Of a DNA stretch of 64,000 nt, positions 1-15,200 are shown piece by piece. Source of the DNA: Bactericera cockerelli (lineage: Eukaryota; Arthropoda; Insecta; Hemiptera; Triozidae); assembly GCA_024516035.1 (NCBI GenBank), contig CM044955.1, forward strand, positions 47,134,969-47,198,968, given 5' to 3'. Position 1 is the stretch's first letter; the number at the start of each line of letters is the position of its first letter. Below the pieces are notes generated by a model. The model did not search any database and was not told where the DNA came from. It saw nothing but the letters and a program-made list of their open reading frames with translations. Position numbers and translations under genes: made by a program.

Positions 1-17
1 AAAACTGATAAGCTCAC

Positions 18-200
18 CTGTCCCTCGTAGATTTTCACCAGCTCCTGTTTGGTTTTCTTGAACTCGTCTTCGAAGAGGGCGCGGTTGGTTCGCAGCTGCT
101 CCGCCAGGCGCGTCTCGTAGTCTCGGTTCAGCCGCGAGTCCACCTCGGAGATCTCCGTCTTGCGCTTCTTCTGCACCTCCTCGATGCGAGTCTCGAACAC
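18..200 (-). CDS. Lam: Lamin coding exon 4 (end of coil 1B, start of coil 2)
   Basis: 183 nt, 61 codons, phase 0, acceptor GGGTCAG and donor CAG|GTGAGC. It encodes TEISEVDSRLNRDYETRL, matching TEYSEIDGRLSSEYDAKL in Drosophila Lamin Dm0. The next exon lies beyond the left edge. Confidence 0.88.
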
Positions 201-3200
201 CTGACCCGGGGGGCAACACAGACGGTTGAAATAAATAGGTGCCCTTTTTAACCGCATTACAAAAAAAATGTGCATTTCCATGTACATTGGGTAGGAAGAG
301 GTTAATGGCCCTAGAGGGGTGGATGGAGAAATTGAAAGAAAAAAAATTGCTATCGACGGGGCCAAAACAGACAGTTGAAATAAATAGGTGCGCCCCTTCC
401 AATCGCCCAAGAGGGATGGATGGAGAAATTGAAGAAAAAAAAAAAATGCTATCGACGGGGTCAACAACAGGGGTGGATGGAGAAATTGAAAGAAAAAAAA
501 AATGCTATCGACGGGGCCAACACAGACAGTTGAAATAAATAGGTGCCCCCTTTCAGGAGTGAATGAAGGAAATTGCAAAAAAAAAAAAATAAAAAAAATA
601 CTTTCCAAGATTAGAAATATAAACAAAAAAATCATATTTGTGCCATCGACGGAGTCAATACAGACCATTGAAATGATTTTCTAAGAAATTTGACACAAAA
701 AATATCGTAAGATCGAGCTGCAAAGACAATTATCAGCATATTTCGACTTTCGGAGAGATAAAAAAACGGCATATTTTTGCTTATACTGGCCTTGATATCG
801 AGTCATACGAATCAACAACTCCTCACAGCTTGGCTACAGCTGGGGGATGGTTGGTCTGCTGAAGCGCATATTTCTATGTGCGGTCAACAATCGGTCAACT
901 AAGACTTTTTCTTTATAAGCCATTAAACCCTTGGAAAACTGTAAGCTAGCCTGGCTTGTAAGGTCTGGCTGGTCTGTTCTCTGTTAATAGTCCTCTAGCG
1001 AGACACTGGCCTTCTCCCTAGTTTAAAGTCCCCCAGGCAGACAAGATGTCTACGTCTACTGTCTCTACTCTAGGCTTAGTTTCGAACCCTCTTTGGATAT
1101 AAGGTTAAGCTTAAGAATATAAATAAACCTTACTGAAAAAGTCCGAGTAGGCCGGCGTTAGCGCTGGTCTACTCCTCATGTCTACTTACCTGCTTGTCGT
1201 AGTTAAGCTGCTCTCGCATTCATGTACATGTGTGGCCGGCTTTTACTGAAAAAGTTCGAGTAGGCCGGCGTTAGCGCTGGTCTACTCCTCGTGTCTACTT
1301 ACCTGCTTGTCATAGTTGAGCTGCTCTCACATGCATGTACAATTGTACATGTGTGGCCGGCTTTACTGAAAAAGTTCGAGTAGGCCGGCGTTAGCGCTGG
1401 TCTACTCCTCGTGTCTACTTACCTGCTTGTCATAGTTGAGCTGCTCTCACATGCATGTACAATTGTACATGTGTGGCCGGCTTTACTGAAAAAGTTCGAG
1501 TAGGCCGGCGTTAGCGCTGGTCTACTCCTCGTGTCTACTTACCTGCTTGTCGTAATTGAGCTGCTCTCACATGCATGTACAATTGTACATGTGTGGTCGG
1601 CTTTAGTTCGAGTAGGCCGATGTTAGCGCTGGTCTACTCCTCAAGTCTACTTACCTGCTTGTCATAGTTGAGCTGCTCTCACATGCATGTACATTGTACA
1701 ATTCTACATGTGTGGCCGGCTTTACTGAAAAAGTCCGAGTAGGCCGGTGTTAGCGCTGGTCTACTCCTCGTGTCTACTCACCTGCTTGTCGTAGTTCAGC
1801 TGCTCTCGCAGGCTCTGGTTCTCATTCTCCAGCTCGATTCTCTTCAGCTGCTCCTGGTCGATCGCTTTCTTCTGTTCGCTGATCTGGTGCTCCAAGATGG
1901 GAATGCGCTGAAATAGGAAAAACGATTCATGGTTAGACCAGCCTTCGTGGCGTAATGGTTGTGACTACTGCCCGTAGTCCAGAGGTCTCGAGTTCGACTC
2001 CCGGTTGGGGCAGACTTTTCGAAGAAAATTCTGTTCCTTTCAAACACGTGAGGCTGGCATTTCCGGCCCTACCCCCGGCTGGGTGAGGTTAATGTGGGTA
2101 GCTGGTACGATTCCCAGCGAATGGAGGGTAAAACCCCCGTCCTGACTATCTCAAATCAGGACGTTAAAACCGAATATAATCAACTGGTCACAATAGATCT
2201 AATTAGGTCGCAGTGTTAATTGTAAGGGTTTCACTGAAAACCCGGCAACCAGGTCAGATAATAATAATAGTGGGTGACAAAAAATATCTTTGTATGTATT
2301 GAAGGTCGAGTGGTTTGGGCGCTAGTCTGGTAATTCAGGTAGCAAAGGGATCCGTTGGTTCGAATTCCACCCAGTGCATGCATTTATCCTTATTCAGTAG
2401 TCACTGTGGCCAAGTGGGTAGCATACTAGGCTTGCACGCACTATGACCTAAGTTCAAATCCCAGCGGAGTCTGAAATTTTCCGCTATGGAATTTGGATTT
2501 TTGGCATCCACTCATACCTCGTGAGGAAAATTGAGTTGGTTGCTCTTCTTAAAGTTTATATGTCCCTTTCTAACCAAGCTACAGGTTTATTCTCTCCATA
2601 TAGGAAAGAAAGCTTATCTACTCCCTACTTTCTTCAGATAGGACAGAAAGCTCATATACTCCCTACTTTCTTCAGATAGGACAGAAAGCTCATCTACTCC
2701 CTACTTTCTTCAGATAGGACAGAAAGCTCATCTACTCCCTACTTTCTTCAGATAGGACAGAAAGCTCATCTACTCCCTACTTTCTTCAGATAGGACAGAA
2801 AGCTCATCTACTCCCTACTTTCTCCAGATAGGACAGAAAGCTCATCTACTCCCTACTTTCTTCAGATAGGACAGAAAGCTCATCTACTCCCTACTTTCTT
2901 CAGATAGGACAGAAAGCTCATCTACTCCCTACTTTCTTCAGATAGGACAGAAAGCTCATCTACTCCCTACTTTCTTCAGATAGGACAGAAAGCTCATCTA
3001 CTCCCTACTTTCTTCAGATAGGACAGAAAGCTCATCTACTCCCTACTTTCTTCAGATAGGACAGAAAGCTCATCTACTCCCTACTTTCTTCAGATAGGAC
3101 AGAAAGCTCATCTACTCCCTACTTTCTTCAGATAGGACAGAAAGCTCATCTACTCCCTACTTTCTTCAGATAGGACAGAAAGCTCATCTACTCCCTACTT

Positions 3201-6200
3201 TCTTCAGATAGGACAGAAAGCTCATCTACTCCCTACTTTCTTCAGATAGGACAGAAAGCTCATCTACTCCCTACTTTCTTCAGATAGGACAGAAAGCTCA
3301 TCTACTCCCTACTTTCTTCAGATAGGACAGAAAGCTCATCTACTCCCTACTTTCTTCAGATAGGACAGAAAGCTCATCTACTCCCTACTTTCTTCAGATA
3401 GGACAGAAAGCTCATCTACTCCCTACTTTCTTCAGATAGGACAGAAAGCTCATCTACTCCCTACTTTCTTCAGATAGCACAGAAAGCTCATCTACGCCCG
3501 CTTTCGCTCACCTTGTTCTCGCTGACCAACTTCTTCTTGTCCTCATTGAGTTGGTTGCTCTTGGTCTTCTCCTGGTTCAAGTTGTGGTTCACCTCGTTCA
3601 GAAGAGACTCGAGCCGCACTATTTTGGTTTCGGCGGCCGCGCACTCGTTCAGCTTCGACTGCAATCTGGAAAAATAAATAAATTTCAATTAATTGAAGAA
3701 ATTTGTAATTATATTTTTCCTGTGCAGGTGCGGTTAGCGCCTTAGGATTGAAAGGTGTGGGTTTATTCAGCGGGTGGAAATCCTGCTCTGAGATTTTCGG
3801 CATATACCTGTGGTGAAAAATGATTTTTTTGCACTGGCAATTTAACAAAAAAAAAAAAAATATTGTAAATAAAGTTGGTAAGTCTAATTCTGCGTCTAAA
3901 TTTACATAATCACAAAAAAGATAATATTATAACACTATTTAGTGGAAGGTAACCAGGCGAGGTTAATGGTCGCAGCATTTTCTACCACTTAACCCTCGTT
4001 AGGTGGTAGAAAATGTACAGAAAATCGAGTCTCATCAATTTTCTATTGGTAAGACTCGATAAATTTAAGAAAGAAAGTTCGCTAGTTTGGTAACACAGAA
4101 TAAATTTAAGAAAAAATTGATTGACACAAGATAGCTAATAAAGTATGTACGAGTAAGTATAGGACGTACACATAAAAACAACAAAATCTTTTCAGTAAAA
4201 ATTCCATTTAGAACTGGCTTGATTTATTGACACTAGATCTAAATTCCATGCCAGAAAAAAACCCAAAAGAGTGTAAGTGAGCCGATGCACGACGTCATTC
4301 TGAACACCCGGTATAAGTAATTTTGACAACGGATATGAGCATATCTATAAAATACCTAAAAACATATAAAGCACACTTTGAACAGGTTTTCAAATCCAGA
4401 TCAAACGAAATTGATAAATGACCTCTCTATTCTCTAACAGCGTAGAAATTGATGATCAAGAGAGTATACTCGCGATCTAAGCCTACGTTGATCTTGTATC
4501 ATTAATTTCTAAGAGGAATTTATATTTTTCAGAGCTGTGCTATGTGTGAAAGAGTATTTACAAATTTGATATGTTGCTATTTTAGGTGTGCACGTGTACA
4601 ACCATTTGTTTATAAATAAAACAATGACTGCAATTCTTCTGATGGCAATGCTGACAACACACTGGCAGCATTGCCCCTCTGGATAGTCAAACTGTTCCTC
4701 TCTGCTTCTACGGTGATTTCTACCAAATCAATTAAGCTTTTCTAAATCTTTGCTCAACTTGGGACTTGAACCACCGAACTCCAGGATTACAAGTCGGCCG
4801 CCTTATCGATTCAGCTACTGAGGTCGGTTTGAATATTATAAAATCACACAAAGCAAACATGTTTCCTTATTTGGAACTTCAGCCAGAAACACTTTGCCCA
4901 TAAAATCACCGAGGACCTACTAACACGACAATATAACACAACAGATACAAGTACATCTATGAAGTTTCAAACAAGTATCCACCAAATTTAAATCCTATTC
5001 ATAGGTTCACATTAGAATCTCGAGACTTGGGATCTACAAGAATAAAGAGACAAACTGGCGAGTGGCAGTGAATGTTAATGAAGAATCAAGACACAGGCTA
5101 AAGACACCAGAGGCTTCCTTCAAGCATAAGAGCCGGCGACCATCTCCTGGCTCGCAGGGCCAGACCTTAGCATAGGTGGCGCTGAAATAGTACTTGAGAC
5201 CCTTTAGTTTGTACTTTCGTTGACTTTTTTTTACCAACATTTAATAATAATAATAGTTCATTTATTTATTTTCTTTATAAAGAAACATCTATACAAAGGT
5301 ACTTCTCCTAAGCATTGAAGTGCTTCTAAGAGGCCTTAGCCATGATTATTGAAAACCAGACCTTAGCATAGCTCGCGTTAAAATAGTACTTGAGACCCTT
5401 TAGTTTGTGCTTTCGTTGACTTCTTGAAAGACCTCAGCCATTATTATTGAAAACCATTCAATAATCATGCAGTGAGTGCTTCAAAACAACACAAGCAATA
5501 TTTTTACTTTCCTTATCTATAGAAAGGAAAGTAATGGAATCACCCTAAAATTTTGAAATATTGTAAACGTCACAGTGTAAAATCCAGGAAAACAATCATA
5601 ATGTTCAAATGTCCTGAAAACTGAAGAACAGTACCCAAAAAAACTTTGAAATGGCCACAGGAGACATTCTTGGGTTACAAGGTTGACTGTGTATAAAACC
5701 AATCCAAAACAGCATCAAGTCCTTTTGAGGGCCCAGCCTGCCTACCCCCTCCTTGGGACGGCACTGGTATGTGTGTATAACTGTTTGTGAGGCTATACTG
5801 GCTATACAGTGTACATTCTTCAAATCTTCACACTATCTAGTATGCATTTCTAATTCTCCACTGAGAATCTACATATTGTTTCTTCGGTGAGTACATACTT
5901 GCATAGATGATAATAATAGTAATAATAAATAAATCATTATTTGTTTTATTTTTTCATTTTTTGTAAAAAAAAAAAATAATATCATTTCATCCTAAGCCAT
6001 TTTTATTTGGCTTCTAAGATTAGGTACTGTCTTCTAAGATTCTGTCTCCTATTTCTAGGAAGAGCACAATATTCTCATCGCCATTTTAGAGACGAGAAAA
6101 AGTGACGTTACATGTACGGTCGTAGCCAACTAAACCATTAGAACTGATGCTTGAGTATATCATTAAAGAACCAACATAAAGCCAGCGTCGATGGCGCGTT

Positions 6201-9200
6201 GAATGCACCGATTCTCGTAGGATCACCAAAGTTAAGCAACGTCTAGAGAGGTGAAGACTTCGTGATTCTGGAATTCCGGCCAGAATGCTGTACTTTGTTA
6301 GGAAAGAAGACATGCACAAAAAAAGTTTCTACTCTATGGTCGTACTATCTTCAATGAGTTGAATAGGTATACGATATCTACGATTCTATTAAGAGAAGCA
6401 CGGATGCATACATAATAAACGTGTATCTCTCACACTATCCAATCTGAAGTCCCAGGTGTTGATTCATCTTATTGAATGCAAACAATGGCATTCCGTGTGC
6501 ATGCACCCTGCGGACAAAAGAGGTCTTGATGAACAATGACCACACAGAACCCTTGACTCCCTGTGCCGACTTGCCGGTATCAGGGAACAGAAGAGATGGT
6601 TGATACTCTAGTATGACTATAGCATACAGCTAGCTCTAAAACTATCAGAAAGAAATACAGTCGCTGAAAAGTGTTCAAGCCTGGACAAGGATAAGTACTA
6701 ATGAGTGTGCAGTGGAAGTAAAGGAATGAGCAGGAGAGTGAGGTGTTTACATTCTCACTCCTCTCATCTCAGTGTAGCTCTAAACTTGTGTGCAAGTACA
6801 GGGCAGAGAAGTAGCGGTGGAAGTAAAGGAGTGAGCAGGAGAGTGAGGTGTTTACTTCTCGTCATGCTCACTTCGGGCAGAGAATAGCATGGACGAGAAG
6901 CAGTGAGTAGGTGAGTGAGTTTTTTTTTTAAGATGAGTGTTCACAGCCTTTTTTATTGTACATGAACGGAGCTACTGTATAGACGCTTGTGGTCTGTGTG
7001 TAGCCTGCCCATTCTTATGTGCCCCTGATGGCCGAGAGTGACACAATACTTCCATTAGTGTGGATCAACAAGGCACGAGTATCCTTACAAAGACTGTAAC
7101 CAAAGTTAAACAATTTTGTCGGCGCGGGGGTTCGAACCCGGACCTTCGGTAATGGCAAGCGAGTGCTAACCACTGAGCAGTCTTTCCATTTCCTGCTACA
7201 TCAGAGCCAAGTAAACGCACCATAAGTGAGAAAACAAGTTCTCCTTCCATACGCATGCTAATATGTTCTCTTTCCTTACTGGCAAATACCGGTTAAGGAC
7301 TATCATCAGGAATTTATTTTTAGCCTAATTGAGCACCTAGAGGTCTCTCCGCTTTATAGGTCCACACCGCGCACCTACATACATGACATATACTGTAGAT
7401 CCTTGAACACAGGCAATACACGTCCAACTTCGTAACACTAACTTACAAATCCAATGCCGCTTGTTCTGTTTAACAAAACTCGAGGTTGGAATGACTCCCA
7501 ACCACTCAGACCATATTATTGTCCTGGTGGTATACATACAAATGTACAAGAATGTACAAGTACATGCATATGCTAGAGTAAGTATATACTCTCGTACTTA
7601 TCAGTTATAAACATCCATTTAGGTAATTATGAGCAAAATAATGATTCTCAAGTCACAATTGAGCACGCACTTATCCAATGAAATCACAGGGACTCAACTA
7701 ATGGAATCACAGATTTGAAGCTTAATATGTAACTTGCTTTAACGTAGACGTGGTGTGATATGAAGATGATTTGAGTCCTTTAATATAGTAGTGCTTTATT
7801 TAGACTGTCAGATCGAGACAGGGAGTCCCATTAATATGAACAAGAGCGAGGTTAAGACCATCTTCACAAAATATCCTCTCAATGGATATATTAGCCATAT
7901 CAGCAATTTTTTTCCACCAATTTGTTTCAAAATTATAATAAACAGGGTGATAAAACAGTTGATTAAGCGCTTTTCAGATATTAATCCCTGTTAATCACTT
8001 TCGTGATGTCACAACAGCTCAAACTCGCTTTACTAAATCATTGCTGAAGTTGGGACTTGAACCACTCACCTCTAGGTTAGGAGTCCGCCGCCTTATCGGT
8101 CGATACCCTGTTTAATGTAAGTAATGAACGAACCCTTGGACTTGCTTCAGATCCCCGACAGTAATAGATTTACTGAGTAAATTGACACTGGTATGACGTC
8201 ACAGGTATAAGTAGAAACCCGCTTCATTACTCATCCGGATAACATACCGGTGACCTCATCGGTTTTACTCGTAAAAAAACATATACACAAGTACACAGCC
8301 ACCTATACATGTATAACCACTATGCGCTAGATTACCTATTGAAAGATAACCACTGATATGTTTAATGTTTGAACCATGTACATTAAAATACATAGGTATA
8401 ATGTTATAGCATATTATGATTGAATGGACTGTATACGGAGACGGTATTTAGCATGGTTGTATACGCAATACATGCTGAAGCCAGACTAAGGGCACACCTA
8501 TACTACCTATAGGTTCTCACATAGGTACAGGGCAACTGATTTGCCCTGTATGCTCAACTGAAAGGGTTGGGTGGAAGAGATTGCCACAGGCAATAACCCC
8601 GCCCTTTAGGAAGGACATTATTGTTATTTTCTTTTTTACATATTTATTTTGTCATTTGTTTGTTTTTTCTTAATTTTATACTGTTACCATTGCACTCTGT
8701 CCTCCTAATAAAGCATACTATAAAAATAATAATAATAATAATTTGCTTTCTGTGCCAACAGTCCCTGGATCACAACACCGAAGTAAAAAAATATAACTAT
8801 GAAAAAATAGAAAACGCAATAGACACGTAGAGAGCATATTTCAGTAACCCAGCATGCACGTTCACAAAATGGAAAACTAATAGACAAGCTATAAAATGGA
8901 CCATATTTTAGCGCCTGAACTTCCAAGTGCCATAGCAAAGAGGCTGTTTACTAGTTGCGTAAAGAGGCATGGCCCTAATTTAATTCCTAACCCAACTCTC
9001 CACCTGAGGCATTGCCGAACATCGCTGAATTTACGCAAGCAGTGAACACTGAGCAAAGCACAGATGTTTCAAATTTATATTTCTTCTCTCAAAATCTGTG
9101 GATTTTACATCATAGTATTTTATCCCAACATCTTCCAGTGTGCCGTCATTTCGACCACCCTGTAATACGTGGACCTTCTCTTCAGCACACTCCTTGATTT

Positions 9201-12200
9201 TAACGCTAAAGTTGACGACATAATATGTACCTAACAACATAATATGCATACATAGTACACAGATTCAGTACTTAAAGAATAAACCAACAGGAAATGAAGG
9301 GGAGAAAACTATATGTTTACTCCATATCCCGTGTATACTTAGCAAAAAATCAATAAAATTAGTCACCTTGGCCTAGCGGTAGCATGCTCGGCTTGCACTA
9401 CAGGTGACCCGGGTTCAAATCCCGACGTGGTCGGAATTTTTTCGGATCTGTACTTTACATGTCGGGCTCAGGGCCCACCCTAGCCTCGTAAGGACAACTG
9501 GGGTAGAGAGTGGGTAAAGACCAGTGGTGGTATTACGAGATTGGAATATGATGATTGGTTGGAGATATGATGCACAATAGTTCTCGTTATGTTGATACTA
9601 CATACCTACTACAAATTGTGAAAAAATGACATGAATAACTATACATAGTTATTTCATCTTTCTTTTAAAAAATCAACAACAACAAAAAAACAGTGAGGAG
9701 TTAACATACTCGTCATGATCAATAATAAAGTTAAGCTATCATATTTGTGTTTATCACTTTGGTAATGTCACAACTACTCAAACTCGCTTTACTAAATCAT
9801 TGCTCAACACGGGACTTGAACCACCAACCTCCAGTCCTCCGCCTTATCGATCAAGCTACTGAGGTTGGTTTCCTGCTGAATATAAACTCACACTACAAAC
9901 TTCAAAGCTTCTACACACAAATTGTAATAAGGAAGTTGGTAACCAGTCGATCCTAAGGATTCAGTGACTTACTCAAGTACCCGTCTTCACTCAAGCAACG
10001 TAAATATAATAATAAAATAAACAGCTCTCGTTTGTTTACAAAACGAACCCTCTTCCTTCGCACTGCAAGTCACGCCCTACCACACGTGTGAGGATAAGAT
10101 ACATGGGGCATTGGGGCATCATCACAGAGGAAGAATAATCAAGAGGTGCCTTGATGCAACTTCTTTTTTTTTTCATCACTGTTTACACGCAACAATAAGG
10201 CAAAAGGTGAGTTCGGTGCGGTGATAACCCCCAAACTTTTCGCATGTACGAATTCGGTGCAGCTTAAAAAAGGTCATGTAATTTACGTAGTTGCAGCAAT
10301 AATGCTGCAATTACGTAAACAAGTTTGAGGGACACTACATATACAGACTAAAGACCTGTATCCAGGCCCTCTCTACATCTTTGTTTAAATTGTTCCTAAG
10401 TGAGATCCAGATCTAAATTTGCACTGTTACAATAATTATTAAATGTTATTAGAGAGGAGATGAGTGGTGATTCCAGATACACAGGAGAATAGTTTCTTAT
10501 TGGAATATGAAAATACTGAGTTAGTGGTTGTTCTGTACAGATCTTGTCAAATTTTAAGCATTATGTCGTACAATTATAGCTTCAAGACTCAATAGGTAAA
10601 ATACCAAAATTAGTGAATTTTCAGTCAGAGAGAGAAACAATTAAATGAAATTATAGAGAAAAAATAAATAGATTGAACAAAGAAACACGAACAAAAAAAG
10701 AGAATAAAGCTAATGTCCTACAGCCTAAAGGGCGGGAATTATTGCCTATGGCAATCTCTTCCACCCAACCCAAAGTCATTCTACATTTATACATACGCGT
10801 ATGTATAATGTATATACAATATACATACATATAAATGAGTATATAGATAGGTACATGTAAATGAGTTACTAAAGCGACTGGTCTTAAATAACTTATATTG
10901 ACCCTTAATTATCGAGAAAAAAAAACACTCCCTAACTTTTGACTACGTCGCAAAAACAATAGCTCCAACCCCCCCTATAGGGGAAAAATAATTAATGCTT
11001 AATTTCAAAAAAGTGACTAATAGCACACATAGTACACATTTATAAGGCGTGAAAATTTGTACCTCAACCGAAGTACATGTCAAGAGAGGGGGGGAGCCTC
11101 TTCCTGCTGCTTTCATCTCAGTGATCCCGATGCGGTGAGCGCAAGTTATATACATGAAGCATAAGGTCCAATACTATGAACGCAAGAAGTCAAGACACAT
11201 GGGGCAGCGTGCAGTTACTATTTTTAATTAACGAGAACTCCGGGTAGAGAGAGGGCCAGGAAATGCTGCTCGATATTATCTCAACTCACACATCTTTAAG
11301 CCCACTGGGACGATACGACTCATTCATTAAGCCAAAGTACATTTGAGCTGATTAGAGAGAGAGAATCATTCCAAACTATATTTCAGCTGATTAGAGGGGG
11401 AGGGGAACCATTCGTTAGGCCAAACTACATTTGAGCTGATTAGAGGGAGATATGGAGAAGAAAAGGGAGGAACATTATCTAACATCTGACCTACCATTAC
11501 CACCCAAACCCAACACTACCCCAAATATACCTCACCCCTACCTTTGCTTTGTTTCTTGCTTACATCACTCGGCCACGGTGACTACTTGAAGTACTACAGT
11601 GACTCCGGTGAATTAAGATCAGCCAGACACGCCCTCAAGTCGGAGTTTCAACCAATCACGGCGCACTATAGCCTGTCTTATCATTTTAACCCTGTTTTAT
11701 AATTCGGTCCTAAGTAGAACTTTTGTTTTACCAGGGAGGGGAAGACCCTCCCTGGTAGTCAAGTGGTTCACGCGCTAGTCTAGAAATCCACGTAGCGTAG
11801 GGATCCGTTGGTTCGAATCCCACCCAGTGCATGATTTTTTCCTCATTGATTTGAGTTTCTGACCACATAATAATAAGACTCTGAAGGTTAGGTGGTAGAA
11901 AATACTTTGAGCATTAACCTCGCCTGATGGTTAACTTCCACTAAAGAGTGTTCTTATTATTATCTTATTATATCAATTTTGTACTTCTTAGCTACAGTGA
12001 TCAATTTGAGGGATGGGGGAGGCCGATTCTCATCTATTTTTCGCTATCTGTTTGTTACCTCTTTAGAAATTGATCACTCCCCAATCAATACGTATAATTT
12101 GATTATTTTTTTAATGTTTGTTTAAAATGTGATTTATGTGGGCTTTTTGACCCCAAGATAAAGAAGGTAACCATCTATAGATGCCAGGATAGATTTGAGA

Positions 12201-15200
12201 TTTGTGTACTCGGATTTGTTTTAATATGGTCATTGTTTATATCTTTTCCCATTATTATTTTTCTCCACTCAGAGTTTTGTGTCATTAGTTTAGAAAGAAA
12301 AACGTCATGAGTTTAGAAAGACATAAAACCATGCCGTCTTTCTTCTATCTCAAAATATAAATATTTACATCAAGTACTCTCTCATTAAAGACGAGAAATT
12401 GAAATAAAATCTAGGGCGATGTTTTGAGAGAATTTCTGAATAACTTTGTTGTTGAGTTTCATAATCATGATAAAAACACTTGGAACTTGGTTTTTTTGGC
12501 ATTGGGAAAAAACATTTTCAACAGCCATTTGGAACTTGGTTCTTCAACAAGACATGAGTAATGACCTAATGAGAGATTATGATGTCTCAAAAGTTTAAAG
12601 TCGTCATACGCTTTCGAAAGACGAACAGGAGCAATTCTGAAGTCCGCATTTTCTTCTACCGTATGGACCATAAATTGTACCAACTTTTAGATCACATCCC
12701 ACGGTGCAAAAAGTGAATCCCTAAATAGCATCCAGGATAATGAACATGATCCCTTACTTCTAATATATAATAACATCAGTTATTTTTAGCAACCCAAGAT
12801 CGTGTGAGACATGAGGGGAGCCGGCCGGCTCGATTTAAACTTGCGTGTGTATATGAGTAGAGTGACACACAATTCTACTTCCTATGAATGGCAAGGACAC
12901 AATATAGCGCATTCACTCTTTAAAAAAATCTCATCCATAATTCATTTTCTCTGAGTCCTATAGGAGACAAAACCTGTACTAAGTTAATTCCATTTAGGGC
13001 ACGTTAATCAATCACATTAAACAGGATGATAAATCAATAATCTGGTGATTTGTAATGCTGATTAGTGATGATATTATGGCAACGCAAAAATACTATTGAA
13101 ACTTAACCATTGACTAAAATATATTGATTAAAGAAAATCAATTGATTAGTGTGACTATTGATAGACTTTCATCCTTTTTTGTCAAGCAAGGACTTTGTTC
13201 TAAACGAGCCTAAAATAAGTTCCAGTTATTTCCAGCAAAATAAGACAGCATCACAAGGGTTCGAATTTGAATGGTCACCCATACAAGTACTTCGGTGACT
13301 GAACGAGAATTGTGTAATCAACGTGCCATCGACGCTGGGTCAACAGCTTAACAGCACTCTAGCTGTCAGTACTCATTAAATTGGACCTATGGATTGAAGG
13401 ATTCCAATTTATTTTGGCTCGATCAATACTTATGCCTTCAATTCTCCATGCCCAGGCAAGATAAGGGAAGGAGAGCGGGATTGACCATCTGTTCCCGCCA
13501 ACTCGCAGATGATGTCATCGTTTGAATTTAGAATAAATTTACGAGGAAGCAGAGAACCGAATGGAGGACCTTGGCCTGTTTCCCCCGGCGCTGGGTAGAC
13601 TAAGCGGTGTACAAGTACTCACAGAGTCAAAAAATATACACTCAGCGTCAGAAATAGTAGGACAAGTTGGGGTTTTCAAGAATCACGTTAAAGTGATTTA
13701 AAGAAATCATATAAAAGTGATTCACTTTAGGATGGTAAAGTGTTACCCATTTTTTTTTTTTTTTTTTTTTTTTACCTCAGTCGTTCGATCAGTAAAGGTC
13801 TTATTCTCTCGTAAGCGTCTCGCGGCCATTTGCAGAAAACTTCTTGAATGTATTTACGATGGAGTGACTCTTCCAGATACCTTTCCCAGGTTTTTAGGTT
13901 TTAAAATAGAGTCTCATGGGTTTCAAAATAGGTTAAGTTCAATGGTTTCAATGGGGAAGAATCTACAGTGACTAATGGAAACACACACTGGGTGAAAATC
14001 TGAAGAAAAAAATGTACTAGTCACCATCGAACACAGTTGCACAAGAAGTTCTAAGATCAGCTATCTTGTAATTTTTAAGGAGCTTGTGATCGCATTTTAT
14101 TTTACTTCAAATAAAAGGTAACTATACATCAGGTAGAAATTGAATAGTTACATGTACAACAGAAAAATGAATAGACCTAATATATGAGTTACATTTCTTG
14201 TGGCACCGACCTCAGTATCTATAAGGCGGCGGACTTCTAACCTCCAGGTCGGTGGTTCATGTCCCGGTTTCAGCGTATATTTTGAGCAGTTGTGATATCA
14301 CGAAAGTGATTAACACAAATATTTTGACTTTTTCTTTCTTGTGGTGTGCAGTATACATCATAAAAAGCAGGCGAATACTAGCGTGTTCTTCAGCCAGGAC
14401 TCCAAATATCGACCACTTCTGACTTGCGATTGTGGAGGAAGTGAGGTCGATAAAAATAAAACAAGCCAGCTCCTGATTGTCTTGTTGCGTGAGGTTATGA
14501 CTTTTTAGCGAGGTTTGTTTTCAGCTGAGTGGATAAGTATACATTTCTATACATTGTACATATCCAGGCCAACTGAACGAGAAGGACAGATTTCTAGCTT
14601 CCTTTTCATGCGTTTTTTTTTTCTCTCTCTAACTCCTTTAAATATTTTTCACTTCTATTACTACCAACCTATAATGGCTATAAAGTATAAATAGAAAATG
14701 TTTATTGTATTTTTCTTTGCAAGTGCTTGTTAATCTATTCCATGTAAAAATCTGGCTGGGGGACTGTAAACAGGAAGTAGACCAGCAGTCTGGCTGGGGG
14801 ACTATAAACATTAAGTAGACCAGCAGTCTGGGGAGGGGGACTATAAAGAGGAAGTAAACCAGCAGTCTGGCCTGGGGACTATAAACAGGGAGTAGACCAG
14901 CATTGGCTTGGTTCTGGGGCCTTTGTCAATTATTAGCCTCCTTGTAAAGACAGTGGTAGAATCGAATTTGGTAACAGTGACTTCAGACTTCCAATTTTTA
15001 TTATACTAACTAAACTGCGGATAAAGTTAACAACAGTTGCAGAACCCTGGATAGTAACTAGACATTACTGCTACAAATGAACATTCTCCGTGGCGTAATG
15101 GTTGTGACTACTGCCCGTAGTCCAGAGATCCCGAGTTCGATCTCCGGTTGGAGCAGACTTTTCGAAGAAAATTCTGTTCCCTCCAAACACGTGAGGCTGG

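Noticed and set aside
2605..3505. CRISPR-like regular repeat array
   Set aside because: Units are contiguous with no unique spacers, and the window is a eukaryotic gene; it is a minisatellite.
13717..13971. 84-codon plus-strand frame
   Set aside because: Starts in a poly-T run and has no recognisable protein feature or codon pattern.
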